The notes under the pieces were generated by a model. It did no database searches, had not been told where the DNA came from, and worked only from the letters and a program-made list of their open reading frames with translations. From positions 4,745,001-4,809,000 of the forward strand of contig NZ_JAPEOS010000001.1 of the NCBI RefSeq assembly GCF_026340975.1: DNA of 64,000 nt, in the 5' to 3' direction. Shown piece by piece: positions 32,151 to 41,602 of this stretch; position 1 is the first letter of the stretch, and each line of letters starts with the position of its first letter. The translations under genes and the position numbers were made by a program. The stretch is from Streptomyces sp. NBC_01214 (lineage in GTDB: Bacteria; Actinomycetota; Actinomycetes; Streptomycetales; Streptomycetaceae).

Positions 32151-35100
32151 TGCGCCTGCACAACCTGCGCCTGCAGGCCTTCGGCCCCTTCGCCGCCACC
32201 CACACCGTCGACTTCGACGCCCTGTCCGCCGACGGCCTCTTCCTCCTGCACGGCGACACCGGCGCCGGCAAGAGCACCATCTTCGCCGCCATCTGCTTCG
32301 CCCTCTACGGCAAACCCCCCGGCGACCGCGACCTCCTACTGCGCAGCCACCACGCTCCCGCAGACCTCCTGACCGAGATCACCCTGGAGGTCACCCTCGC
32401 GGGCCGCCGCCTGCGCATCCACCGAACCCCCGCCCAGATGCGCCCCAAGCGCTCCGGCGAAGGCGAGACCCCCCACAAGCCCGAGACCCGCCTCAGCGAA
32501 TGGGCCGCCGACACCCACGGCCAGGGCCACTGGGAAGCATCCAGCAAATCCCACCAGGAAGCCTCCGCCGAGATCACCGACCTCCTGGGCATGAGCCGGG
32601 ACCAGTTCTGCCAGGTCGTCCTCCTACCCCAGAACGAATTCACCAAGTTCCTCCACGCCGACGCCCACGGCCGGCGCGAACTCCTCGGCAAACTCTTCCG
32701 CACCGGCCGCTTCTCCTTCATCGAACGCTGGCTCAACGACCACAGCCGCACCACCGAGAAGAACCGCGACGCCGCCCGCGCCGACGTACTCCGCCTGGCC
32801 GAACGCATCCACCAGGCCGCCGGAAACGACCTCTCGACCGAACACACCGCGCCCACCCCCGAGGACCCCCACACCCTCACCGCACCCGCACGCGCCTGGG
32901 CCCAGGACCTCCTCCACGCCAGCCACACCCACCACGACCAGACACTCCAGGCAGCCGCAACGGCCAAGGAAAACCTGACCCGACAGCAGAGCCTCGAAGC
33001 CGCGGCACGCGAACTCCACCAGCAGCAAGCCACCTACGCCAGCGCCCGGCAACAACTCGACCTGCTCCAGGAACAGACACCGCACCAAGACACCCTGGTC
33101 CAACGCCGCGACCGGGCCCGCCGCGCCCAGCGAGCAGCACCACAACTACACGCAGCCGACACCGCTGCGGACGACCACGCCCGCACCCAGCGCGCCGAAC
33201 GCAGCACCCGCGAACACCTGCTGCCCGACCACACGGACCTGGACGCCGGTCAGCTGGAAACCGCCGAGCAGCGCACCCGCGCCGAAGCCGCCGTCCTGAC
33301 CGCCCTCATCCCCGAAGAAGACACCGTCCGCCGACTGACCGCAGAGCTGCAGCGCGTCGACACCGACCGGCAGGACTTCGCCACCCAGCAACGCGCCTCC
33401 CAGGACTGGCTCGAGGCAGAGCCCGACCGGCGCCGCGCCCTCGAAGTCCGACGGGACGCCGCCCGCCAGGCCGAACAAGAAAGCCGTCGCCACCACGACA
33501 CCCTCAACAGCCTGGGGGCCCGCATCGAAGCCGCCAAGCGCCGCGATACCCACCTCGGACACGTCGCCAAGGCCGAACAACACCTGGCAGACGCACAAAA
33601 AGCTACCACCCGGACCGGCCAGACCTACCTCACCATCCGCCGCCAGCGCACCGAAGGCATGGCCGCCGAACTCGCCGCCGCCCTCACCGACGGCACCCCC
33701 TGCCCGGTCTGCGGTTCCTGCACCCACCCGGCCCCCGCAGCCCCCCAAGACGGACAGCCCACACGCCAGGACGAACACGACGCCGAAGCCGTCCACGAAC
33801 AGGCCAAGGCCGCACAGGAAGCCGCCGCGGCCGCCCTGCACGACCTCCGCGAACAGGCAGCCACCGCCACCGGAGAAGCCGGCGAGACCTCACTGACCGA
33901 CCTGCAAACCCAACACACCGCACTCGACGCCGAGCTGGCCGAAACCCTCGACCGCGCGGCCGACCAGGGCACCGTAGAAGAAGAACTCCGCACGCTCGAC
34001 ACCGAGCACACGGCCCGGACCGAGCAACACAACAGCGCAACGGCCGGCCTGTCCGCCCGCAATGCCGACTACGACACCCTCACCCAGCAACTCACCGAGC
34101 TGACCGGCAAACTCACGACAGCCCGTGGCACCCACCCCACCGTCGCCGCCCGCGCCGACGAACTCACCCGCACCGCCAACCGCCTCAAGGAAGCCGCCGA
34201 AGCCTCCCGCAGCCTCGCCGCCGCCGTCCAGACCCTCACCCACCGCACCAACCAGGCCACCGCCGCCGCCAAGGCCCACAACTTCGACACCCTGACACTC
34301 GCCCAGCAGGCCCTCCTCAGCGACGAAGACCTACACGCCATCGAAGAAGAGATCACCCGGTGGCGCGAGGACTGCGCCGTACACACCGCAGTCCTGGAAA
34401 ACCCGACACTTCAGCAGGCCGCCACACAGCCCCCCGCCGACCTCGACACCGCCACGGCCGCACGGGCCGCCACGGACGACCAGCACGCCGCCGCAGCCGC
34501 TGCCGCCAGCGCCGCCCACGCCCGCAACCAGGCCCTCACCGCCCTGGCCGCCGAACTCGACACCGCCGTCCAACGCCTCGGCCCGCTCGAACAGGCCCAC
34601 ACCACCGCACGTCACCTGGCCGAACTCGTCACCGGCAACTCACCCAGCGCCCGCATCCGCATGCAACTGGAGGCCTACGTCCTGGCCGCCCGACTCGAAG
34701 AAGTCGTCACCGCAGCCAACACCCGCCTGCACATCATGTCCGAAGGCCGCTACACCCTCTCCCACTCCGACCACCAAGCCGCCCGCGGCGCACGCTCCGG
34801 CCTCGGCCTTCAGATCACCGACTCCTGGACCGGCCGCCCCCGCAAGACGGACACCCTCTCCGGCGGCGAATCCTTCTTCGCCTCCCTCTCCCTCGCCCTG
34901 GGACTAGCCGACGTCGTCACCCACGAAGCCGGCGGCAACCCCCTGGACACCCTCTTCATCGACGAGGGCTTCGGCACGCTCGACGAAGACACCCTCCTCA
35001 AAGTCCTCGACGTCCTGGACTCCCTGCACGCCCACGACCGCACCGTCGGCGTCATCAGCCACGTCCCCGAACTGCGCCGCCGCATCGCCCAACGCCTCCA

Positions 35101-35158
35101 CGTCCACAAAAGCCCGACCGGCTCCACCCTCACCCACCTGACCGAAGCAGCCGGATAG
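32150..35158 (+). CDS. sbcC: SbcC/Rad50-type SMC-like ATPase
   Basis: 1002 aa from the ATG that overlaps the sbcD stop. Walker A is HGDTGAGKST (35-43). Long Ala/Gln/Arg-rich coiled coils flank a zinc hook CPVC (C518, C521). The ABC signature LSGGESFFASLSLALGLADV starts at ~903, and Walker B is TLFIDEGFGTLDEDTL. It pairs with SbcD in a nuclease that senses DNA ends. The reading frame stays open for ~460 codons upstream because of GC content, but only this start gives the conserved N-terminus MRLHNLRLQAFGPF. C-rich codon use is uniform with sbcD. Confidence 0.92.
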   Translation: MRLHNLRLQAFGPFAATHTVDFDALSADGLFLLHGDTGAGKSTIFAAICFALYGKPPGDRDLLLRSHHAPADLLTEITLEVTLAGRRLRIHRTPAQMRPKRSGEGETPHKPETRLSEWAADTHGQGHWEASSKSHQEASAEITDLLGMSRDQFCQVVLLPQNEFTKFLHADAHGRRELLGKLFRTGRFSFIERWLNDHSRTTEKNRDAARADVLRLAERIHQAAGNDLSTEHTAPTPEDPHTLTAPARAWAQDLLHASHTHHDQTLQAAATAKENLTRQQSLEAAARELHQQQATYASARQQLDLLQEQTPHQDTLVQRRDRARRAQRAAPQLHAADTAADDHARTQRAERSTREHLLPDHTDLDAGQLETAEQRTRAEAAVLTALIPEEDTVRRLTAELQRVDTDRQDFATQQRASQDWLEAEPDRRRALEVRRDAARQAEQESRRHHDTLNSLGARIEAAKRRDTHLGHVAKAEQHLADAQKATTRTGQTYLTIRRQRTEGMAAELAAALTDGTPCPVCGSCTHPAPAAPQDGQPTRQDEHDAEAVHEQAKAAQEAAAAALHDLREQAATATGEAGETSLTDLQTQHTALDAELAETLDRAADQGTVEEELRTLDTEHTARTEQHNSATAGLSARNADYDTLTQQLTELTGKLTTARGTHPTVAARADELTRTANRLKEAAEASRSLAAAVQTLTHRTNQATAAAKAHNFDTLTLAQQALLSDEDLHAIEEEITRWREDCAVHTAVLENPTLQQAATQPPADLDTATAARAATDDQHAAAAAAASAAHARNQALTALAAELDTAVQRLGPLEQAHTTARHLAELVTGNSPSARIRMQLEAYVLAARLEEVVTAANTRLHIMSEGRYTLSHSDHQAARGARSGLGLQITDSWTGRPRKTDTLSGGESFFASLSLALGLADVVTHEAGGNPLDTLFIDEGFGTLDEDTLLKVLDVLDSLHAHDRTVGVISHVPELRRRIAQRLHVHKSPTGSTLTHLTEAAG

Positions 35159-35221
35159 CCGGACGCCCACCCACGGACAGGACCCGGGAACCCGTCCTGC
35201 CCGCAGGTTGAGCAAAGCCCC

Positions 35222-35256
35222 GGGCCCGCTCGCCCTAGCGCGGCGAGGCCGGGCCC
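35222..35256. terminator. bidirectional terminator hairpin after sbcC
   Basis: GGGCCC-G-CTCGCC / GGCGAG-GCC-GGGCCC form a 12-bp interrupted stem around a 7-nt loop. It is followed by a second GC hairpin at 35274-35292 (GGGCGG...CCGCCC). They sit between sbcC and the converging lysine-rich protein gene. Confidence 0.6.
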
Positions 35257-35312
35257 TTGACCGGCCCCAGACAGGGCGGGGCCGCCCCGCCCGGACCGGG
35301 AGCCGGCCGCGC

Positions 35313-36071
35313 TCAGACGGCGGCCGGTGCGGGCTCCTCGCCCTTCACCTCCGCCGCGGACACAGCGGTGGCCTCGGGCACGGGCCAGGTGTAGAGCACC
35401 ACACCCTGCCGGTTGTCCCTCTCGAGACCGTTCTTCTCAACGAGCCTCTGCAGGGCGTTGCGGATGGTCTGAACCGACGTCGCCCGCTCGGGGTGCGCCT
35501 CTTCCAGCTCGCTCTGGATCTCGCTGACCTTCTTGGGCTCGCCGGGCTGCTTGGACAGGATGTCACTGAGAAGCCGGCCGAGGGTGGGGCTCGCCTGCGC
35601 GGTCGTTCCGGCCCCGGCCACCGCGGTCTTCTTGACGGCCGCCTTCTTCGCGGTCGCGGTCTTCTTGGCGGGGGACGCCACGGCCGTCTTGGCCGCGGTC
35701 TTCTTGGCGACCGGCTTCTTGGCCGCAGCCGCCTTCTTCACCGCAGCCGCGCCCGCTGCCACCTTCTCCGCCCTCGGCAGCGGCACGGCCGCCGCATCCG
35801 CGCCGTCACGGACCGGGGGAGTGCTGCTCGCGGGCCGGACAAGCGCCGGCACTGGCGCAGGCACCGGCACCGGCACCGGCACCGGCGTCGGCTCAGGACC
35901 GACGACCGACGGCGTGTCCGCCAGCGCCGCGGCGAGCCACTTCTCCTCGCCCTGGAGTTTGCCCAGGCGCGTGCTGAGGGTCGCCTGCTCGGCCTGGTTG
36001 GCTGCGAGGGCGGCAGCCAGATGCTCCGCGTACTCGGTCTGGATCGGGGTGTTGACCGGCTCGTTGGCCAC
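35313..36071 (-). CDS. histone-H1-like lysine/alanine-rich protein with winged-helix-like C-terminus
   Basis: 252 aa, in three parts. The N-terminal coiled coil is EYAEHLAAALAANQAEQATL (~13-50). The middle has a Pro-Val string (TPVPVPVPVPAPVP) and a lysine/alanine tract (KKAAAAKKPVAKKTAAKTAV, ~113-152) like histone H1 tails and actinobacterial nucleoid proteins. The C-terminal ~75 residues (LLSDILSKQPGEPKKVSEIQ, then SVQTIRNALQRLVEKNGLER) look like a winged helix. Probably a DNA-binding, nucleoid-associated or regulatory protein. The GTG start has GAAGGAG 12 nt upstream. No partner gene is evident. 36072-36354 contains nothing I can identify beyond its promoter space. Confidence 0.65.
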   Translation of the reverse strand: MANEPVNTPIQTEYAEHLAAALAANQAEQATLSTRLGKLQGEEKWLAAALADTPSVVGPEPTPVPVPVPVPAPVPALVRPASSTPPVRDGADAAAVPLPRAEKVAAGAAAVKKAAAAKKPVAKKTAAKTAVASPAKKTATAKKAAVKKTAVAGAGTTAQASPTLGRLLSDILSKQPGEPKKVSEIQSELEEAHPERATSVQTIRNALQRLVEKNGLERDNRQGVVLYTWPVPEATAVSAAEVKGEEPAPAAV

Positions 36072-36354
36072 GGCAGTCCACGCTCCTTCTGGAGGGATGT
36101 GTGTTGGAGCCGGATGTTACTCGCCGCGGGCCGCAGCCGGTTGCTGTATCGCACCACCTCATCCCGGGGCGGGCGGGCGCCCGTACCTGCCCGCGGCAAC
36201 CCCATCCGGTCGGAGCCCGGCCGGCAACCCCCGCCTTCGGCACGGGAGAAGGCACACCGGCACACACCGGGAACCGCCGCAGCGGCTGCTCCTCGGAGCT
36301 CCGGAACGACACCGGTCGGCGACCAGTTCGAGTGAGGCCGTACTCTCGCTGACC

Positions 36355-37200
36355 ATGACGTTTCAAAGACGGTGGTGGGGTGTGTCCTCCTGGACGGCAT
36401 GGGCGAGGGGCGCTGTGGCGCCGTGGCACGAAGCAGCTCTCGACGATGCCCACCGCCTCATGTGGGAGGGCTCGTTCGAGGCGGCCGAGGCACGGGCGCG
36501 GGCCGTCGTTGCCGCTCGTGAGGGTGTGCGGGGGCGGGATCGGCGGCCATGGGCTGTCTGGGAGGGCAGGTACAACGCCGTTCAGGCGGCGGTCCTCCAC
36601 GGGCGGGGGGCGGTGGTGCTGGCTGAACTCGAAGGCTTGATCGCCGGCCTGGAGCAGCTGTCCGGCGCGGGCCGGCTGCTGCTGCTGAGGGCCCGGGTGT
36701 ACCGCGCGTGGGTGCTGATCGACGAGGGCCGGCCCGCTGAAGCGGAGGCCGAGGCCGAGGCCGTCCTGCGGGTGTTGACACGGACCATGTACTTGACCAA
36801 TGTCTGGGAGCTAGAACTGATTGCTTTGGTGTGCATGGGCGATGTCCTGTGCGCGCTGGGCCGGCATGAGGAAGCGGAGACGATCGCCCGCGGGCATCTG
36901 CCGCGGGCCGAGGGGCACCTGGAGTTCGGTCTGCGTCTTCTGCTGCTTCGTAGCCTGCTGGGCCAGGGGCGTCATGAGGAGGCCCTGGCCGAGTCCGGCA
37001 GGGTGTACGCCGATCCGCTTCCTGCCGACGCCGGAGCGTACGAGCTCGCTACTGCCACGGCCCTGCACGGCCTGGGCCGCCACGACGAGGCGAAGGCAGA
37101 GGCCCAGCGGGCGATGACCGGATGCGAACGCTACCTCCATCCCCACCACCCACGGGTGGGCGAGGTCCAGGCGCTGCTCGCCCGCATGGCCTCCGCCTGA
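36355..37200 (+). CDS. TPR-repeat protein, 281 aa
   Basis: The start ATG 36355 gives MTFQRRWWGVSSW and then an amphipathic helical array with TPR-like units (AVLHGRGAVVLAELEGLIAG; ALGRHEEAETIARGHLPRAE; LGQGRHEEALAESGRVYA). It is close to Streptomyces tetratricopeptide proteins of unknown function. No signal peptide or catalytic motif. The C-terminal HPHHPRVGEVQALL resembles the Kinesin-light-chain/TPR_12 type. It stands alone, divergent from the H1-like gene, and probably mediates protein contacts. Confidence 0.7.
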   Translation: MTFQRRWWGVSSWTAWARGAVAPWHEAALDDAHRLMWEGSFEAAEARARAVVAAREGVRGRDRRPWAVWEGRYNAVQAAVLHGRGAVVLAELEGLIAGLEQLSGAGRLLLLRARVYRAWVLIDEGRPAEAEAEAEAVLRVLTRTMYLTNVWELELIALVCMGDVLCALGRHEEAETIARGHLPRAEGHLEFGLRLLLLRSLLGQGRHEEALAESGRVYADPLPADAGAYELATATALHGLGRHDEAKAEAQRAMTGCERYLHPHHPRVGEVQALLARMASA

Positions 37201-37677
37201 CACGACCACCGCGCACCGATAGCCCCGCGTGAGCCTGGCGCCACCAGCCGTCCCGGGGGCCTTTACCGGGCCCATGCAGTTGCCTTACGGCGCGAGACTC
37301 CCGGGAACGGTGCTGCCCCGCTCCGAGCTATCCGGCGGTTGCCGACCGGGGCACGCCGATGCGCGCGTTCTCACCTCGCATGGCCTGCGGCCAGCGACTG
37401 TCGATGAGGCTCGCTGCGGATCGCCATTCGCCGCAGGCGTTCTCATCCTCTGGCAGCCACCAGTGCTCTCTCCCAGCGCATGCCCGTGGGCGGGTACGGG
37501 GGCCGTGAGACCTCGAACCACTCGCCGCCCACATGGGTCGACGCCCACATCGCTCGTCCGCACACGTCGCACTTCACGGGCGGATCCTCACATACGGGGT
37601 GTCGGTCAGACTCGTTCAACCAGGTGCACCCGTTCAACCAGGTACACCCGTTTGAGTCGCCGCTGGAGGAGGAGCTC
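37201..37677. other. spacer without a firm gene
   Basis: A 44-codon minus-strand ORF (about 37583 to 37443: KCDVCGRAMWASTHVGGEWF, with CxxC) looks protein-like but is short and unsupported. An 18-bp tandem duplication (TTCAACCAGGTGCACCCG and a near copy, ~37615-37650) lies just before the AraC relict. Confidence 0.35.
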
Positions 37678-38082
37678 ATGCGACGGCCGTGCGAGACCGC
37701 TGGCCTGGGGCTGGTCCGCCGTACGAGCAGCGCCATCACGGCGACCAGCGGGGCGGAGGCGATCGGCGACCGGAGCGCGGCAGCCGGTGTCAGCAGCACT
37801 CATCCGGCACAGCGGTTCAAGGAGCTCATCGGCGTCACGCCGAAGCGGCTGGCCCGCACCTACCGCTTCACCGCCACCGTGTTCGCGATCAACCCCGCCG
37901 GACCGGTCGACTGGGGCGACCTCGCCGGTGGCGCAGGCTACTTCGACCACGCCCACGTCGGGCACGGGTTCCGGGCGTCCACCGGGCTCACGCCGCCCCG
38001 GTACGTCGAAGTCCGGCGGCGGTTCCTGTGCGAACGTCCCGGCCACGCGCCGGGCGGCTGGACACAGTTCACGACACGCTAA
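37678..38082 (+). pseudogene. AraC-family regulator, N-terminally truncated
   Basis: The C-terminal DNA-binding domain is recognisable: SAAAGVSSTHPAQRFKELIG, then VTPKRLARTYRF, GDLAGGAGYFDHAHVGHGFR and STGLTPPRYVEVRRRFL. Full-length AraC members have a further ~130-residue ligand domain; here only scrambled sequence precedes 37678. A good-looking GGAGGAGG lies 5 nt before ATG 37678, so a 134-residue protein could still be made. The acceptor helix reads FDHAHVGHGF where relatives have FDQAHFGHEF, which suggests relaxed selection. The dihydrofolate-reductase-like gene follows 31 bp on. Confidence 0.55.
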
Positions 38083-38083
38083 T

Positions 38084-38097
38084 TTGGGGCACCCCAA
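38084..38097. promoter_or_regulatory. palindrome before the dihydrofolate-reductase-like gene
   Basis: TTGGGGCACCCCAA, 6-bp arms with a 2-nt centre, 16 bp upstream of the start. A possible operator or the upstream gene's terminator. Confidence 0.3.
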
Positions 38098-38113
38098 TGC
38101 AGAGGAGAGCCCC

Positions 38114-38695
38114 GTGGGCAAGGTGGTCATGTACAGCTCGGTGTCGGTGGACGGCTTCGTCGCGGACGAGAACGACCAGCCCGGACCGCTGTTCGATTGG
38201 TTGTCCAACGGTGACGTCCCCTTGGACGAGAGCGGCGAGCTGAAGGTGTCGCAGACGTCCTACGACTACACCCGGCCGTACTGGGACCAGATCGGAGTCA
38301 CGATCGCCGGCCGCCGCGTCTTCGACCTGACGGACGGCTGGGACGGGAAGCCGCCGGCCGGGATCGACCACGTGGTCGTGGTGACGCACAGGCCGGAGCC
38401 CGAGGGTTGGGACCCCGAGGCGCCGTTCCACTTCGTCAACGGCGTCGAGGCAGCCGTGGCCAAGGCGCAGGAGCTTGCGGGTGACCGCATCGTCGAGGTC
38501 GCCGCTGGCGACGTCGGTGGCCAGGTGCTTGCCGCGGGCCTGATCGACGAGGTGCGCATGGACGTCGTACCCGTCGTGTTCGGGTCCGGCAAGCGCTACT
38601 TCGGGTCGGTCCACGCACAGCACCTGCTGGAGGATCCTGACGTGGTGATTCAGGGCGACCGGGTGCTTCACCTGCGCTATCGGGTGCGCCGTTGA
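38114..38695 (+). CDS. dihydrofolate reductase-like (RibD C-terminal domain) protein
   Basis: 193 aa. GTG start with GAGGAGAG at 38102-38109. It opens with VVMYSSVSVDGFVADENDQ, the beta-strand/substrate loop of the RibD_C/DfrA-like fold. IGVTIAGRRVFDLTDGW and VAAGDVGGQVLAAGLIDEVR (NADPH-binding Gly turn) follow, then VVPVVFGSGKRYF. Members are NADPH-dependent reductases of unknown substrate, common in actinobacteria. The preceding truncated AraC gene was probably its former regulator. Confidence 0.85.
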   Translation: MGKVVMYSSVSVDGFVADENDQPGPLFDWLSNGDVPLDESGELKVSQTSYDYTRPYWDQIGVTIAGRRVFDLTDGWDGKPPAGIDHVVVVTHRPEPEGWDPEAPFHFVNGVEAAVAKAQELAGDRIVEVAAGDVGGQVLAAGLIDEVRMDVVPVVFGSGKRYFGSVHAQHLLEDPDVVIQGDRVLHLRYRVRR

Positions 38696-38779
38696 CCGAT
38701 CTGAGCGGGTACTCGGTTGCACGAGTCTTGCCGCCACCCCCATACCCACGCCCAGGGGCCAGGCCGCACGGTGCTGCGT

Positions 38780-39830
38780 CTGGCCCGGGTACTTCGTACC
38801 GACCATCGGTTGGGCTTCTTGATCGCCCATCGGTAGCCCCGGCTGCGGCAGGCCGGGATGAGACGGCTGCGTGCCTCACGCCCGGCCTCGGCATAGGAGC
38901 GGGTGACGCTCCAAGCCGGGAAGGGATGCTGCGCACGCACCAGGTAGGACACGCGGTCTGCATCCAGGGCCGGACGGGCGGGCGCAGCCGTGCGGGCGAA
39001 CTGACGGATGGTGGCCTGGTGAACCGCGAGGTAGACGCCCTTCGGCGTCCGCGAACTGAGGCCGGGTACGGAACCGTGTCCAGCAGTGTCGTGCCGAGGT
39101 AGGCGATCTCGTCGTCCCTGGCGAAGGTGATGACGCGGTAGATCACGTGGCGGGGCAGATTTCGGCCGTCCCCCCGCGGCTCGGAGCCGGACCTCCTTGC
39201 CCGGTCGCGCCTTGGATGGATACGAGCCGTCCGGTAGTTCTCCCAGGGCGGTGCCGAGGTGGTTGGGTTGGAGTCCGACCAGCAGATCCGCGCCCGCCAT
39301 GGTGCATACGTGAGCGAACTCGACCGACCAGAAGCCGCGGTCAGCCGATGACCAGGGTCTCCGGGGTCGGCGGAGCCGGCCAGCGGGTAGGCGATGCTGC
39401 GCTCGCCATCGCGGTAACCGCCGAGGCGGGCATCCAGGACTCCATGCGTTCCGACCGGGTGCCGTCCAGGGCGAGGAGCCGCCCCCGCCACCACGCGCCA
39501 GGCAGCCCGGGGTCGCGAGCGGGCCAGCCACCTGACGGAACACGGTCTCCAGCACGTCGCCCCGAGGCGGGCACGAGCCCGGGACAACGACGACCGGTTC
39601 ACCCGCGCGCCGGCCCGGCTGGCCGGGATGCCGCTGGTCAGCACCCTCAGCACCCTCAGCACCTCCTCGTACGACTCCCGGGCGAAGACACGGGGCCAGG
39701 ACGAAGTACACGACCAGCCGCGCCGGCCGGAGTCGGCGTCGCCGCTCGGCTCGGTCGTGCTTGGCCATCGCCGGTCGACCAGCTCGGCGGTGACCACCTT
39801 CGTCAAGATCCCGATCCGCACCCGCTGGCC
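38780..39830 (-). mobile_element. IS4-family transposase pseudogene
   Basis: Minus-strand pieces in shifting frames match an actinobacterial IS4 transposase: TKVVTAELVD, RRRLRPARLVVYFVLA, ARESYEEVLRVL, RVNRSSLSRARARLGA, DARLGGYRDGERSIAYPLAG, SADRGFWSVEFAHVCTMAGA with DLLVGLQ (DREWSV-like catalytic region), HVIYRVITFARDDEIAYLGT and ALDADRVSYL. I count at least six frameshifts, so it is inactive. Terminal inverted repeats were not identified. It separates the reductase gene from the secreted-protein block. Confidence 0.75.
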
Positions 39831-40142
39831 CGCACCCCACCCCGTCACGCGCGGGGCCAAGGATTTCCGCAGCTCCAGAGCAGCGCCCCCGCCGCGGACC
39901 CCACCGGGCAGCCTGTTGACGGATGCTCAAAGAGCCTGGTGGGAGGGGGTTTCCCGAAGGTTTCCCGTTTCCCGTTGCAGTGGGCGACCCGCGCCTCCTC
40001 GACAGGCAGGGGCGGCCGGGCACAGTCTCGGAAGTGCCCGACGGGCGGCCGGTCCGTGCTCCGTACGACGAGCACGCCGCGAACACCACGACGAACACAA
40101 CGCCCCGCAGGACACCGCGTGGCACGGACAGGGGGACCAGAC
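39831..40142. other. spacer before the P60 gene
   Basis: Contains a run of near-repeats (GGTTTCCCGAAGGTTTCCCG and TTTCCCG, 39949-39976). No coding signal beyond ribosome site AGGGGGA (40130-40136) for the next gene. Confidence 0.4.
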
Positions 40143-41036
40143 ATGGCGATGCGGAGAACGGCGGTGGCGGCGGTGGCGGTGCTCACCCTCCTGACCACCT
40201 GGGGAGGGGCCCACCACACCACGGCGGCCGCAGCACCGAAGACAGCAAAGACGGCGGAGACAGCAAAGGCGGCGAAGGCGGCGAAGGCGGAGGAGGAGTG
40301 CGGCGTGCTCGCCACCGGGGCCTCCGCGGCGGCCGAGCAGGCCGTAGGAGCGGCGTGCGGACAGATCGGCGTCTGGTACACCTGGGGCGGCGGCCACGGG
40401 CAACAGCCGGGGCCGACCTACGGTCAGGTCGACCCGAGCGACCCGGACAGCGCACACGACCCGGAGCGCCTCGGCTTCGACTGCTCGGGACTGGTCCGCT
40501 ACGCCTACCACCGCGCGGTCGGCGGCGACCCGCTCCCCGGCAACGCCTACCACCAGTTCCACTCACCGCACGTACAACAGCGGTTCACCGCCGCGCAAGG
40601 GACCGCCCCGCTGCTCCCGGGGGACCTCCTGGCCTGGGGTTCGGGGGGCTCCATCCACCACATCGCGATCTACCTGGGCGCGGGGAAGATGGTCGAGGCC
40701 CGGGAATCGGGCACCCGGATCACCGTCAGCGACGTACGGCTGGGCGGGGACTACGCGGGAGCGGTCCGCATCGCACCGGCCACGGCACCCGGCACGTTCA
40801 GCACCTGGGGCACGGACGTGTGGACCCACGAGGAACCGTCCACCGGCAGTCCGCGGGTACACCGCTTCCCCGGCCCGACCACCGTGCGCATCGAGTGCCA
40901 GAAGCACGCCCAATCGGTGACGGCGGAGGGCTACACCAACGACGCCTGGTCCTACCTGCCCGAGTACGGGGCGTGGATCACCAACATCTACATCAAGGGC
41001 GCCGCCTGGCTGGACGGCGTACCCACCTGCCCCTGA
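40143..41036 (+). CDS. secreted NlpC/P60 peptidase with SH3-like C-terminus
   Basis: 297 aa. A signal peptide (MAMRRTAVAAVAVLTLLTTW) is followed by an Ala/Lys-rich stretch (KTAKTAETAKAAKAAKAE). The NlpC/P60 domain has IGVWYTWGGGHGQQ, FDCSGLVRYAYH (catalytic C114), and SIHHIAIYLG (His at 172-173). The C-terminal ~80 residues (VWTHEEPSTGSPRVHRFPGP then TTVRIECQKHAQSV) form an SH3-like wall-binding domain. It likely trims peptidoglycan stem peptides outside the cell. It is followed closely by a small secreted protein, and an M4 protease converges from the other side. Clear ribosome site AGGGGGA. Confidence 0.85.
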   Translation: MAMRRTAVAAVAVLTLLTTWGGAHHTTAAAAPKTAKTAETAKAAKAAKAEEECGVLATGASAAAEQAVGAACGQIGVWYTWGGGHGQQPGPTYGQVDPSDPDSAHDPERLGFDCSGLVRYAYHRAVGGDPLPGNAYHQFHSPHVQQRFTAAQGTAPLLPGDLLAWGSGGSIHHIAIYLGAGKMVEARESGTRITVSDVRLGGDYAGAVRIAPATAPGTFSTWGTDVWTHEEPSTGSPRVHRFPGPTTVRIECQKHAQSVTAEGYTNDAWSYLPEYGAWITNIYIKGAAWLDGVPTCP

Positions 41037-41120
41037 GCACGCCCCCCACCACCGATCACGCACCACCGATCACGCACCACCGTCACCCGGCTCCCGAGGG
41101 AGCCCTTCCGAGGAGGAAGC

Positions 41121-41504
41121 ATGTACGCAGGCAGGAAGATCGCCCTGGGCTTCGCCACCGTCGCACTGGCGGGCGCCATGGCCACCGTGACCGGCCCCGC
41201 CCAGGCGACGTCCGCCACCGGGACGAGCGCGGCCGCCGAATGCGGCGTGCGCGCCGACGGCAAGCTGTGGTGCGGCAACCGGGTGGGCGCCAAGGGCTAC
41301 GAGCACCGCCGCTACGATTCCGCGGTGCGGGGGCCGCTGAACACGAGCCCCAGCTGGTTCCAGTGCTGGGGCCGCGGCGACCAGCACGCCGGCGGCAACA
41401 ACGTCTGGTACTGGACCCAGCTGGACAACGGCCAGTGGGGCAACGTCGCGGCCGTGGACGTCCACACCTCGGTCGACCCCGCCCCGGGCCTGCGCGAGTG
41501 CTGA
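41121..41504 (+). CDS. small secreted cysteine-containing SH3-like protein
   Basis: 127 aa. Signal peptide MYAGRKIALGFATVALAGAM with cleavage near AQA. The mature part has four Cys (CGVRAD, WCGNR, FQCWG, REC at the end), probably two disulfides. QCWGRGDQHAGGNNVWYWTQ, then LDNGQWGNVAAVDV, matches the bacterial SH3-like secreted proteins of Streptomyces. Ribosome site GAGGAGGA 5 nt upstream. It lies 84 bp after the P60 gene and may be co-expressed with it. Function unknown; wall or matrix association is likely. Confidence 0.75.
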   Translation: MYAGRKIALGFATVALAGAMATVTGPAQATSATGTSAAAECGVRADGKLWCGNRVGAKGYEHRRYDSAVRGPLNTSPSWFQCWGRGDQHAGGNNVWYWTQLDNGQWGNVAAVDVHTSVDPAPGLREC

Positions 41505-41554
41505 CACCTTGACGCCCGTGTCGCCACCTCCCCGCCAGGAGGCGGCGACACGCA

Positions 41555-41587
41555 GAGGGGGCCGACGGCACGGCCGTCGGCCCCCTC
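41555..41587. terminator. strong bidirectional terminator
   Basis: A perfect 14-bp stem (GAGGGGGCCGACGG / CCGTCGGCCCCCTC) with a 5-nt loop CACGG lies between the converging small secreted protein and the M4 protease. Confidence 0.85.
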
Positions 41588-41602
41588 ACTCACCGGCAGG
41601 GA

